Source of the DNA: Brevundimonas sp. M20
Lineage (GTDB): Bacteria; Pseudomonadota; Alphaproteobacteria; Caulobacterales; Caulobacteraceae
Assembly (NCBI RefSeq): GCF_006547065.1
Contig: NZ_CP041243.1
Span: forward strand, 1,379,001 to 1,443,000
DNA length: 64,000 bases
Direction of reading: 5' to 3'
A program made the position numbers and the translations under genes. The notes beneath the pieces are model-generated. The model ran no database searches. It was not told the origin of the DNA and saw only the letters and a program-made list of their open reading frames with translations. Below are positions 35,355 through 44,890 of the stretch, in pieces (within the stretch, counting starts at the first letter, position 1; each line of letters begins with the position of its first letter).

Positions 35355-35368
35355 AGACCGCACCCATC

Positions 35369-35472
35369 GACCGGCGGCGGCGTGAGTAGCGTCGCCGGTC
35401 ACAGGCGCCCGATCCGTCGGGCGTCCGCAGAGGCCGCGGGGTGAGTAGCGTTTCCGTCCCCGCGGCCTTTTT
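35369..35472 (+). terminator. Three consecutive hairpins between ahpC and ahpF, the last a strong terminator or attenuator
   Basis: Hairpin 1: 8-bp stem 35369-35376/35393-35400. Hairpin 2: 7-bp stem 35406-35412/35417-35423. Hairpin 3: 11-bp GC stem 35431-35441/35458-35468 followed by T5, an intrinsic terminator. Hairpins 1 and 3 share the 11-mer GTGAGTAGCGT in or at the edge of their loops. They lie 14 bp past the ahpC stop and 66 bp before the ahpF start, so they probably set the ahpC:ahpF ratio. Confidence 0.8.
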
Positions 35473-35537
35473 GCGTCCGGCTCTCGCCCGTAGCGGCTTG
35501 AGGGCGGCGCCCAACCCGTAGCCTTGTGAGGACCCCG

Positions 35538-37124
35538 ATGCTCGACGCCAATCTGAAAACCCAGCTCGAGGGCTACCTCAAGAACATCGTCCACACCGTG
35601 GAGCTGGTCGCGTCGCTGGGCGCCGGACCCAAGTCGCAGGAGCTGAAGGCGCTGCTGGAAGAGATCGTCTCGGTCTCGCACGGTAAGGTCGAGATGGGCC
35701 GGGACTATGACGATGAGCGTCAGCCCAGCTTCCTGATCCGCCGCAAGGGCACCGACATCGGCGTGCGCTTCGCCGGTATCCCGCTGGGGCATGAGTTCAC
35801 CTCGCTGGTGCTGGCCCTGCTGCACGTCGGCGGCCACCCGTCGAAGGCGGCGCAGGATGTGATCCAGCAGGTCAAGGACCTGGAGGGCGACTACCTCTTC
35901 GAGACCTACTTCTCCCTGTCCTGCCAGAATTGCCCGGACGTGGTGCAGGCGCTGAACCTGATGAGCGTGCTGAACCCGCGCATCAAGCACGTCGCCATCG
36001 AGGGCGGCCTGTTCAAGGACGAGGTCGATGAGCGCAAGGTCATGGCCGTGCCGACCGTCTTCCTGAACGGCGAGCTGTTCGGTCAGGGCCGGATGGAGCT
36101 GGAGCAGATCGTCGCCAGGATCGACAAGGGCGCCGAGAGCAAGGCGGCCGAGAAGATCAAGGCCAAGGACCCGTTCGACGTTCTGGTCATCGGCGGCGGT
36201 CCGGCCGGCGCGGCGGCCGCCATCTATGCGGCCCGCAAGGGCATCCGAACCGGCATCGCCGCAGAGCGGTTCGGCGGTCAGGTGCTGGACACCATGGCCA
36301 TCGAGAACTTCATCTCGGTGCCGCACACCGAAGGGCCGAAGCTGGCCGCCCATCTGGAGCAGCATGTCCGCGAGTATGAGGTGGACATCATGAACCTGCA
36401 GAAGGCGACCAAACTGATCCCGGCCAAGGTCGCGGGCGGGCTGCATGAGGTGGTGCTGGAGAACGGCGCCAGCCTGAAGTCGCGAACTGTGGTCCTGTCG
36501 ACCGGCGCACGCTGGCGCCAGATGAACGTGCCGGGCGAGGAGCAGTACAGGAACAAGGGCGTGGCCTATTGCCCGCATTGTGACGGACCGCTGTTCAAGG
36601 GCAAGCGCGTGGCGGTGATCGGCGGCGGCAACTCGGGCGTCGAGGCGGCGATCGATCTGGCGGGCATCGTGGCCCATGTGACCCTGATCGAATACGACAG
36701 CGAGCTGCGGGCCGATGCGGTGCTGCAGCGCAAGCTGGCCAGCCTGCCGAACGTGAAGATCATCACCTCGGCCCTGACCACCGAGGTCCATGGGGATGGC
36801 GAGAAGGTGACGGGTCTGTCGTACGAGGACCGCAACTCGGACGGCCACCACGACGTCGAGCTGGAAGGCATCTTCGTCCAGATCGGTCTGGTGCCGAACA
36901 CCGAGTGGCTGCACGGGGCGGTGGCCCTGACGCCGCGCGGCGAGATCGAGATCGACCACCGGGCCGAGACGAGCCAGCCGGGCATCTTCGCGGCCGGTGA
37001 TGCGACGACGGTGCCGTACAAGCAGATCGTCATCGCCATGGGCGAGGGCTCCAAGGCGGCGCTGTCTGCCTTTGACTACATGATCCGGACCGAACCTGCG
37101 GAGGCGGCGGTCGAGGTCGCCTGA
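35538..37124 (+). CDS. ahpF: Alkyl hydroperoxide reductase subunit F (NADH-dependent)
   Basis: 528-residue flavoprotein disulfide reductase that transfers electrons from NADH to AhpC. The N-terminal tandem thioredoxin-fold domain carries SCQNCPDV (CxxC). The C-terminal thioredoxin-reductase-like half has an FAD motif ([19 protein letters not shown]), the redox CxxC in YCPHCDGP and an NAD(P) motif ([17 protein letters not shown]). The ATG at 35538 follows GTGAGGA. The gene is full length and complete. Confidence 0.96.
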   Translation: MLDANLKTQLEGYLKNIVHTVELVASLGAGPKSQELKALLEEIVSVSHGKVEMGRDYDDERQPSFLIRRKGTDIGVRFAGIPLGHEFTSLVLALLHVGGHPSKAAQDVIQQVKDLEGDYLFETYFSLSCQNCPDVVQALNLMSVLNPRIKHVAIEGGLFKDEVDERKVMAVPTVFLNGELFGQGRMELEQIVARIDKGAESKAAEKIKAKDPFDVLVIGGGPAGAAAAIYAARKGIRTGIAAERFGGQVLDTMAIENFISVPHTEGPKLAAHLEQHVREYEVDIMNLQKATKLIPAKVAGGLHEVVLENGASLKSRTVVLSTGARWRQMNVPGEEQYRNKGVAYCPHCDGPLFKGKRVAVIGGGNSGVEAAIDLAGIVAHVTLIEYDSELRADAVLQRKLASLPNVKIITSALTTEVHGDGEKVTGLSYEDRNSDGHHDVELEGIFVQIGLVPNTEWLHGAVALTPRGEIEIDHRAETSQPGIFAAGDATTVPYKQIVIAMGEGSKAALSAFDYMIRTEPAEAAVEVA

Positions 37125-37146
37125 CCCCGTCCGGATCGAGCCGCTG

Positions 37147-37178
37147 AAGCCCCGGCGTTCGCGCGCCGGGGCTTTGTT
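37147..37178 (+). terminator. Intrinsic terminator after ahpF
   Basis: A perfect 11-bp GC-rich stem (37147-37157 with 37164-37174) with loop TTCGCG is followed by a short T-rich tract. It lies 22 bp past the ahpF stop. Confidence 0.85.
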
Positions 37179-37221
37179 CTGTCCGGTTGGCCGCGAGGCC
37201 GGAGCGGGGTAGGGCAGGGTC

Positions 37222-38181
37222 ATGCAGGGCTTGAACACACGTCTGGTCGGGGTCGGGGTCGGCTGCGGCCTGGGGGCCGGGGCCATGTGGGGGCTGGTCT
37301 TCCTGGCGCCCAAGTTCGCGCCGGACGCCTCGCCCATGCTGATGAGCGCCGGGCGCTATCTGGCCTATGGCCTGTTGGCCGCCGCCTTGCTGGCGCCGCG
37401 CTGGATCAAGGTGGCGCCGCTGCTGGATGCGAAGGCTTGGCGCGCGCTGGCCTGGCTGAGTCTGGCGGGGAACATCGTCTACTACCTCTTCCTGGTGGTC
37501 GGGGTGCATTTCGCGGGCGTGGCCGCCTCGGCCCTGATCGTCGGCATGGTGCCGGTGTTGGTGGCGGTCTGGGGCCTGAAGGACAGGGATGCGCCGCCGC
37601 TGCGCAAGGTCGGGCCGCCGATCCTGCTGGCCGCGCTGGCGGTCGGGCTGATCGGCTGGGAGAGCCTGTCACGCGAAGCCTTGAACCGCGATGTCGGGCA
37701 GGTGCTGATCGGTCTGGGCTGCGCGCTGGCGGCGTTGGTCAGCTGGTCCGCCTACGCGATCGGGAACAGCCGCTGGATGGCGCGCCTGCCGCAGGTCAGC
37801 GCCCATGACTGGTCACTGCTTACAGGCGTGGTGACGGGCGGTTTCGCCGTGTTGCTGGCCGTCCCGGCGGTGGTCGAGGCCAGCGGCCAGAGCGGTGACC
37901 AGTGGGCCCGGCTGGCGGCGGCCAGCATGGGGGTGGCGATCCTGGCCTCCATCGTCGGCAACGCCTTCTGGAATCAGGCCAGCCGCCTGCTGCCGCTGTC
38001 TATGCTGGGGCAGATGATCGTGTTCGAGACCCTGTTCGCCTTCGCCTACGGCTATCTGTGGGAGGGGCGGGGGCCGACCGTGATCGAGATCGTCGCCATG
38101 GTGATGATGGTGGTCAGCGTCCTTTGGTGCGTGCGGGCGCACCGGACCTCCGCCGTTGCGGTAGTGGACGGCGACCACTGA
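37222..38181 (+). CDS. DMT-superfamily (EamA) permease
   Basis: 319-residue integral membrane protein with about ten hydrophobic segments in two EamA-like halves (GAGAMWGLVFLAPKF at the first, WSAYAIGNSRWMARLPQV starting the second). The superfamily exports amino acids or other metabolites. The substrate cannot be read from sequence. It stands alone between the ahpF terminator and a repeat-rich gap, so neighbours give no hint. Confidence 0.87.
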   Translation: MQGLNTRLVGVGVGCGLGAGAMWGLVFLAPKFAPDASPMLMSAGRYLAYGLLAAALLAPRWIKVAPLLDAKAWRALAWLSLAGNIVYYLFLVVGVHFAGVAASALIVGMVPVLVAVWGLKDRDAPPLRKVGPPILLAALAVGLIGWESLSREALNRDVGQVLIGLGCALAALVSWSAYAIGNSRWMARLPQVSAHDWSLLTGVVTGGFAVLLAVPAVVEASGQSGDQWARLAAASMGVAILASIVGNAFWNQASRLLPLSMLGQMIVFETLFAFAYGYLWEGRGPTVIEIVAMVMMVVSVLWCVRAHRTSAVAVVDGDH

Positions 38182-38194
38182 CCCGGCACACGGG

Positions 38195-38240
38195 AAAAAG
38201 TGCACTCAAGAAAAAATGGAGTGCACATCGTGCACTTTTT
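38195..38240. repeat. Inverted repeat with three GTGCAC boxes
   Basis: AAAAAGTGCAC (38195-38205) is mirrored perfectly by GTGCACTTTTT (38230-38240). A third GTGCAC lies between them at 38221-38226. The outer arms could form a terminator-like hairpin for the upstream DMT permease. The three equal palindromic boxes also suit a protein-binding array. Confidence 0.7.
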
Positions 38241-38479
38241 CGCGTGAAGCGGATGCGAGAGGTCATATTCAACCCTAAGGGGGCTTGGGCACGACGCCGG
38301 GGGGCGGCGAGTTCCGGTGCGGCGGGGCATAGGCCTGTGCTCACCCCCGGGGGGGGGGCGTCACGCACCGCAATGTCAAAGACCGGATCACAGTCTGCCA
38401 TGCGGATGCGTCAAATTTGGACGTAGGGTCGGGCCGGTCGCGGGACGAACGCAAATCCACCTGGCGCTTTGCGCCGCTG

Positions 38480-38633
38480 CCTTCCCCTCGATCGGGGAAG
38501 GGCCGGGGATCGGGGTGAGGGCTGGCTGTCGACGTGAAGAGCATCTTGCGGGAGATCGACTGCGCCTCGCGAGGTCAGTCTTCAAGCGCCTGCATCCACC
38601 CCCACCCCAACCCTCCCCCATCGAGGGGGAGGG
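38480..38633. repeat. Pair of REP-like palindromes in inverted orientation
   Basis: Element 1 is an 8-bp hairpin (38480-38487/38494-38501, loop with TCGAT) followed by a G-rich tail. Element 2 (38611-38619/38625-38633) has a 9-bp hairpin with loop ATCGA preceded by the matching C-rich tail, i.e. the opposite orientation. They look like a BIME-type pair of extragenic palindromes with a G-rich shoulder. Confidence 0.65.
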
Positions 38634-38658
38634 CTTCTGAGCGGAGCGGCGGATAGCC

Positions 38659-38826
38659 CTAGGCTACGTCACGGCTGCAATACCTGCACACACGGGCTGC
38701 AGCCTTGATGCTGGATTGGCAATGGACGCAGTTCTTGCGTGCGTAGGGTGCGAGGAGATTGCGTATCAGGCGGCCCACAATGAACCCCAGGTCCGCGACC
38801 AGCGGTTCGCCTTCATTCTTGCTCAT
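38659..38826 (-). CDS. Small zinc-ribbon protein, 55 residues
   Basis: An ATG at 38826 opens 55 codons ending at TAG (38659). It reads MSKNEGEPLVADLGFIVGRL and ends in a C-x2-C-x10-C-x2-C pattern (CVHCQ ... VCRYC), the spacing of a zinc ribbon. It starts 15 bp after the hydrolase stop and in the same reading frame, with no other start available. No strong ribosome-binding site is seen beyond AAGGGG. The gene is small and its function unknown; the Cys pattern makes it credible. Confidence 0.6.
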   Translation of the reverse strand: MSKNEGEPLVADLGFIVGRLIRNLLAPYARKNCVHCQSSIKAAARVCRYCSRDVA

Positions 38827-38841
38827 CCAGCCAGAAGCCCC

Positions 38842-39492
38842 TTACGCCGGGTTTTCTTCCAGACGCTTGTCCAGATACGCGCCGACGCGGGTTTCGACGG
38901 CGGCCATGTGGTCCTGCCAGAAGTGGCTGGCGCCCTCTTCCAGTTCGTAGTCGATGACGATGCCCTTCTGGGTGCGCAGCTTGTTGACGACGCGCTCGAC
39001 CTCGACAGGCGGGACGATGGTGTCAGCCGTGCCGTGCAGGAACAGGCCCGAGGCCGGGCAGGGCGCCAGGAAGGAGAAGTCGTACATGTTCGACGGCGGC
39101 GAGACCGAGATGAAGCCGTCCGTCTCGGGGCGGCGCATCAGAAGCTGCATGCCGATGTAGGCGCCGAACTGGTAGCCGGCGACCCAGGTCTGGGTGGCGG
39201 CGGGGTTGTTGGCCTGCAGCCAGTCGAGGGCGGTGGCGGCGTCGGCCAGTTCACCGATACCGGAGTCAAACTCGCCCTGCGACTTGCCCACGCCGCGGCT
39301 GTTGTAGCGCAGGGTGGCGAAGCCGCGCTTCACGAACAGCTGGTACAGGGTGACCGCGACCGGGTTGTTCATATGCCCGCCCGCCTTGGGGTGCGGGTGC
39401 AGGATCAGCGCGATCGGCGCGTTCGGACGCTTGCCCGGGGAATAGCGGCCTTCGATACGACCAGAGGCGCCGGGCAGGATGACTTCAGGCAT
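38842..39492 (-). CDS. Alpha/beta-hydrolase-fold protein lacking the nucleophile serine
   Basis: 216 residues of the COG2945-like alpha/beta-hydrolase group: HPHPKAGG near the oxyanion strand, RYNSRGVGKSQG, the elbow VAGYQFGAYIG, an acid in HGTADTIVPP and GASHFW with the putative catalytic His. The elbow should read G-x-S-x-G, but residue 108 is Gln, so a classical Ser hydrolase mechanism is not possible. It may be a binding protein or use another residue. It is divergent from iscR and probably cotranscribed with the zinc-ribbon ORF. Confidence 0.82.
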   Translation of the reverse strand: MPEVILPGASGRIEGRYSPGKRPNAPIALILHPHPKAGGHMNNPVAVTLYQLFVKRGFATLRYNSRGVGKSQGEFDSGIGELADAATALDWLQANNPAATQTWVAGYQFGAYIGMQLLMRRPETDGFISVSPPSNMYDFSFLAPCPASGLFLHGTADTIVPPVEVERVVNKLRTQKGIVIDYELEEGASHFWQDHMAAVETRVGAYLDKRLEENPA

Positions 39493-39542
39493 GGGCGGAG
39501 CAAATTCCCGTGTTCAAACATCATTTCGCAGTCGCGTAATAC

Positions 39543-39572
39543 TTGACCGCGCCAGTAGGACTTTCTAAGTCC
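39543..39572 (+). promoter_or_regulatory. iscR-suf promoter with IscR-like operator
   Basis: A TTGACC (39543-39548) is followed at 17 bp by TAAGTC as a weak -10. Overlapping the -10 is the palindrome GGACTTTCTAAGTCC (39558-39572). Its core GACT-N5-AGTC matches the core of the E. coli type 1 IscR site. Autorepression by [Fe-S]-IscR is the expected control. Confidence 0.55.
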
Positions 39573-39653
39573 ACAGCGCGTGCAGACGCCTTTGCGAAGG
39601 CGCGGGTTCTAGCACAGGAGCCCCGAAAAGCGCGCGAATTTTGAAGGTGTGCG

Positions 39654-40130
39654 ATGCGTCTGTCGACCAAGGGACGATACGCCGTGATGGCGATGGCCGA
39701 TCTGGCCCGAAACGGACGCGACGCCGACGGGCAGGCGCGGGCTGTTTCGCTGGCTGAAATCGCCACCCGGCAAGAGATTTCACTGAGCTATCTGGAGCAG
39801 TTGTTCGCCCGTCTGCGCAAAAGCGGACTGGTGTCGAGCGTGCGTGGTCCGGGCGGCGGCTATCGCCTGTCGCAGGGCGCGGACGTGACCATGGTGGCGG
39901 ATATCGTACTGGCCGTGGACGAGCCGATACGCGCCACCCGCTGCGCCGCGCACGGGACGCCGCGCGGCTGCATGATGGGCGGCGAGCGCTGCATCACCCA
40001 CGATCTGTGGGAAGACCTGGGCGCGGAAATCCACGCCTATCTGGCGGCGGTGTCGCTGGAGGACGTGGTGCTGCGCCGGACGGGGGCGAGGCGCCGGACG
40101 CTGGCTCCAGGCATGGAGGCGGCGGCATGA
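39654..40130 (+). CDS. iscR: Rrf2-family Fe-S regulator IscR
   Basis: 158-residue Rrf2 regulator. A winged helix spans about 1-75 (ATRQEISLSYLEQLFARLRKSGLV, VRGPGGGYRL). The three cluster ligands are Cys97, Cys106 and Cys113, spaced as C-x8-C-x6-C, close to the IscR pattern. It senses [2Fe-2S] status and heads the suf operon. The last codons overlap the start of the cysteine desulfurase (ATGA). Confidence 0.93.
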   Translation: MRLSTKGRYAVMAMADLARNGRDADGQARAVSLAEIATRQEISLSYLEQLFARLRKSGLVSSVRGPGGGYRLSQGADVTMVADIVLAVDEPIRATRCAAHGTPRGCMMGGERCITHDLWEDLGAEIHAYLAAVSLEDVVLRRTGARRRTLAPGMEAAA

Positions 40131-41266
40131 GCGGCGTCTATCTGGATTACAACGCCTCGGGTCTGGTGCGTCCGGAAGTGCAGGAGGCCATGGCGAAGGC
40201 CTTGGCCGACAACGGCAATCCGTCGGCGGTGCACGCCGCCGGTCGTCGGGCGCGGGCGCGTATAGAGACGGCGCGGGCGCAGGTGGCCGAGCTGATCGGC
40301 GCCGATCCGACCGCCATCACATTCTCTTCGGGCGGGACCGAGTCCAATGCGCAGGCCATCGTCAGCGCGCTGAAGGGCGGCTGCGAGCGGCTGATCGTCA
40401 GCGCGACGGAGCATCCGTGCGTGGCCGAGGCCGCGCTGGCGTCGGGCGCGCCGGTCGAGGTGCTGCCGGTCGATGCGAACGGCGTGGTCGATCTGGACTG
40501 GCTGGCCGAGGCGTTGGCGCGTCCGGGTGTGGCCGTGGTCGCCATCCATCATGCGAACAATGAAAGCGGCGTGATCCAGCCGATCGTCGAGGCGGCGAAG
40601 CTGGTGCGGGCCGCGGGCGGCTGGCTGCACGTCGATGCGATCCAGTCGGCGGGCAAGATCCCGGTCGACATGCGCACGCTGGACGCGGACAGCCTGACCC
40701 TGTCGGCGCACAAGCTGGGCGGACCACAGGGCGTCGGCGCGCTGGTGCTGAAGCCGGGCCGCGAGGCGGTGCGCATCCTGCACGGCGCCGGACAGGAGCG
40801 CGGCCTGCGCGCGGGCACCGAGAATGTGCCGGGTCTGACCGGCTTCGGCGTGTCGGCGGTGTGCGCGGCGCGCGACCTTGAGGACGCGATGGCCCATGTC
40901 GTCTGGCGCGACGCCGCCGAGGCGCGGGCGAAGGCGGCGGGCGCGACGATCATCGGCGGGGCGGTCGAGCGCCTGCCCAACACCCTGTTTATGGCGGTCG
41001 AGAGCTGGGACAGCCCGCAGCAGTTGATCACGCTGGATCTGGCCGGGGTCATGATCTCGGCGGGCAGCGCCTGTTCGTCGGGCAAGACCAAGCCGTCGAA
41101 GACCATCAGCGCCATGGGCCTGCACGATCTCGCCACGGGCGGGGTGCGGGTTTCGGGCGGCTGGGGCACCACCGAACAGGACTGGACCCGTTTCGCCGAC
41201 GCCTGGGTGTCGGCCTACGAAAAGCATGTCGCGCGCGCAAATCAGCGCGTGAAGGAAGTCGCGTAA
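40127..41266 (+). CDS. iscS: Cysteine desulfurase, IscS/NifS-like
   Basis: 379-residue PLP enzyme that abstracts sulfur from cysteine. The PLP lysine is Lys196 (LSAHKLGGP) and the persulfide Cys316 lies in the loop SAGSACSSGK, typical of class I (IscS/NifS) desulfurases. This is a second desulfurase in the operon, distinct from SufS downstream. The pair iscR-iscS-sufBCDS is a usual alphaproteobacterial order. It is coupled to iscR and 3 bp from sufB. Confidence 0.93.
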   Translation: MSGVYLDYNASGLVRPEVQEAMAKALADNGNPSAVHAAGRRARARIETARAQVAELIGADPTAITFSSGGTESNAQAIVSALKGGCERLIVSATEHPCVAEAALASGAPVEVLPVDANGVVDLDWLAEALARPGVAVVAIHHANNESGVIQPIVEAAKLVRAAGGWLHVDAIQSAGKIPVDMRTLDADSLTLSAHKLGGPQGVGALVLKPGREAVRILHGAGQERGLRAGTENVPGLTGFGVSAVCAARDLEDAMAHVVWRDAAEARAKAAGATIIGGAVERLPNTLFMAVESWDSPQQLITLDLAGVMISAGSACSSGKTKPSKTISAMGLHDLATGGVRVSGGWGTTEQDWTRFADAWVSAYEKHVARANQRVKEVA

Positions 41267-41269
41267 GTC

Positions 41270-42732
<1,463 letters not shown>

Positions 42733-42736
<4 letters not shown>

Positions 42737-43113
42737 CCGACCGACGGAATGGCTTCGCCAACAAGGTCGCGGAGGAAGCGCCGTCAGTCGGGCTGGTGAA
42801 CGACAGGCGCGCCAACGAACGTCTTGCGCGGACGGTGGAATGGCGGGGGCCGACCGCAATCGAGCAGAAGGCGTTCGAGGATCACAAGACCCTCAAGACC
42901 TATGCGGAGTTTCTCGTGGCGGCCGCCGAGGTCGATGACGAGAGCTGGATCCTGATGGAACGCGTCTGGCACGGTTTCCCTGATCCGCCCCGCTGGATCT
43001 TCATCGCGTTCGGGCCGGACGGCCAGATGATCTGCGGTGGCGATTTCGACCATATCCCCACGAATTGGACCATGCCCGAAGGCGCGATCCTGCCTTTGGA
43101 AGAGACTGTTTGA
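42733..43113 (+). CDS. Uncharacterised protein inserted between sufB and sufC
   Basis: 126 residues from a GTG that overlaps the sufB stop. The frame is consistent with the organism's high third-position GC. A charged helical N-terminus (about 1-55) is followed by a region with [40 protein letters not shown], which is rich in aromatic residues and ends with few basic residues. No Cys cluster or catalytic motif is visible. It is translationally coupled to both neighbours, so it is probably expressed with the Suf complex. I do not recognise the family. Confidence 0.7.
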
Positions 43114-43115
43114 CC

Positions 43116-43865
43116 ATGCTTTCCATCTCCAACCTCCACGTCACCGTCGGCGAGAAGCCGATCCTCAAGGGGCTGACGCTCGACGTGCCGGCGGGCGAGG
43201 TGCACGCCGTCATGGGGCCGAACGGGGCGGGCAAGTCGACGCTGGGCTACGCCCTGTCCGGACGTCCGGGCTATGAGGCGACCGAAGGCTCGGTCGACTG
43301 GAACGGGCAGGACCTGCTGGAACTCGATCCGGCGGAGCGCGCCGCGAAGGGCGTCTTCCTGTCGTTCCAGTATCCGCTGGAGATCCCCGGCGTGCCGGCG
43401 ATGACCTTCATCCGCACCGCCCTGAACGCCCAGAAGCGGGCGCGCGGCGAGGAGGAGGTCTCGGCCCCCGCCTTCCTGAAGCTGGTCAAGGCGGCGTCGC
43501 AGGCGCTGAAGATGGACTTCGACATGCTGAAGCGGCCGCTGAACGTCGGCTTCTCCGGCGGCGAGAAGAAGCGGATGGAAATTCTGCAGATGGCCCTGCT
43601 GGAGCCGTCGCTGCTGATCCTGGACGAGACGGATTCGGGGCTGGATATCGACGCCCTGCGCATCGTGTCGGAAGGCGTGAACGCCCTGCGCAGCCCTGAG
43701 CGGTCGATGCTGGTGATCACCCACTACCAGCGCCTGCTGGACTACATCAAACCCGACCGGGTGCACGTGCTGGCCGCCGGCCGCATCGTCGCCTCGGGCG
43801 GCCCGGAGTTGGCGCTTCAGCTCGAGGCCGAAGGCTATGACAAATACGTGGCGGAAGCGGCGTGA
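43116..43865 (+). CDS. sufC: Fe-S assembly ATPase SufC
   Basis: 249-residue ABC ATPase of the SufBC2D complex. Walker A GPNGAGKST, signature LNVGFSGGEKKR and Walker B LLILDETDSGLD, with H-loop VITHYQR. The D-loop reads SGLDIDALR, the SufC form. ATPase activity drives conformational change of the SufB-SufD scaffold. GGAAGAG precedes the ATG at 43116. It overlaps sufD by 4 bp (GTGA). Confidence 0.96.
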   Translation: MLSISNLHVTVGEKPILKGLTLDVPAGEVHAVMGPNGAGKSTLGYALSGRPGYEATEGSVDWNGQDLLELDPAERAAKGVFLSFQYPLEIPGVPAMTFIRTALNAQKRARGEEEVSAPAFLKLVKAASQALKMDFDMLKRPLNVGFSGGEKKRMEILQMALLEPSLLILDETDSGLDIDALRIVSEGVNALRSPERSMLVITHYQRLLDYIKPDRVHVLAAGRIVASGGPELALQLEAEGYDKYVAEAA

Positions 43866-44890
43866 ACGCGCTTCCGCTCATTGATCTGAAGGACGCGTCC
43901 AGCTTCCCGTCGCGGCGGGTGGAGGCGTGGAAATATTCGGACCTTCGGAAATACCTGCGCGAGGCGCCCGCGCCGTCGCCGTCGGCCCCTCTGCCGGTCG
44001 CGGGCGGCGGGCCGTTCGAGGCGTTGGGCGGCGAGGCCATGGTGTTCGTCAACGGCCGGGCCGTGGGCGTGGACACCCTGATGGCTGCCGGCCAGCAAAC
44101 CCTGCGTCTGCGTTTCGTCTCCAAGGCCGAGGGTACGGGTCATGCGGCCACGGCGCGCATCTCGGCGCGGGCCGGGGCCAAGCTGCTGCTGCTGGAGACC
44201 CATGAGGGCTCGGGCTCGGCCTATGTGGCGCACAACCGGCTGGAGCTGGACGTGGCGCGCGGGGCCGAGGTGATCCGCGTGGTGCTGATCGAGGAGCCGG
44301 CGGACGCCATTTCGGTGACCCAGGCCGAGGTGCGGGTCGAGGCGGGCGGCGTCTATCGCCAGACCGTGCTGACGACCGGATCGAAGCTGCAACGGATCGA
44401 GACCCAGCTGCTGCATTTCGCCCAGGGCGCCGATGTGCGTCTGGACGGCGCCTATGCCCTGTCGGGCGAGCGGCATGCGGACCTGACCACGGTGGTGGAT
44501 CACGTGGCCGCCGACGGCCTGACCAGCCAGATAACCAAGGGCGTGGTGCGTGACACGGCGCGCGGCGTCTTCCAGGGCAAGATCATCGTCGAGCGCGGGG
44601 CCGACGGCACCGACGCCCGCATGCAGCACCATGCGCTGATCCTCGGCGAGCGCGGCGAGATCGACGCCAAGCCGGAGCTGATCATCTATGCCGACGACGT
44701 GCAGTGCGCGCACGGGAACACCGTCGGCAATCTGGACGAGGCGGCCCTGTTCTACATGCAGCAGCGCGGCATCCCGGCCGACGAGGCCCGCGCCCTGCTG
44801 GTCGAGGCCTTCCTGATCGAGGTCGTGGACCGCATCGCGCACGAGGGCGCGAGAGAGGTGGCGAAGGCATGGCTGACGGATCGACTGTGA
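43862..44890 (+). CDS. sufD: Fe-S assembly protein SufD
   Basis: 342 residues, GTG start overlapping the sufC stop. The N-terminus is helical with the typical RRVEAWKYSDLR; the body is a beta-helix like SufB's, with the conserved C-terminal DDVQCAHGNTVGNLDEAALFYMQQRGIP block whose Cys/His act at the SufB-SufD interface. It partners SufB as a non-identical scaffold. The last 22 bp overlap sufS. Confidence 0.94.
   Translation: MNALPLIDLKDASSFPSRRVEAWKYSDLRKYLREAPAPSPSAPLPVAGGGPFEALGGEAMVFVNGRAVGVDTLMAAGQQTLRLRFVSKAEGTGHAATARISARAGAKLLLLETHEGSGSAYVAHNRLELDVARGAEVIRVVLIEEPADAISVTQAEVRVEAGGVYRQTVLTTGSKLQRIETQLLHFAQGADVRLDGAYALSGERHADLTTVVDHVAADGLTSQITKGVVRDTARGVFQGKIIVERGADGTDARMQHHALILGERGEIDAKPELIIYADDVQCAHGNTVGNLDEAALFYMQQRGIPADEARALLVEAFLIEVVDRIAHEGAREVAKAWLTDRL

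Larger units (their letters stand above)
38182..38658. other. Gene-free gap rich in inverted repeats
   Basis: 477 bp that hold no plausible gene. It contains the GTGCAC cluster (38195-38240) and an inverted pair of REP-like hairpins (38480-38633), annotated separately. The remainder is G-rich and has no recognisable promoter or RNA. Confidence 0.6.

Noticed and set aside
34776..37337. 853-codon open frame antisense to ahpC and ahpF
   Set aside because: Same composition effect; both sense genes are complete and conserved.
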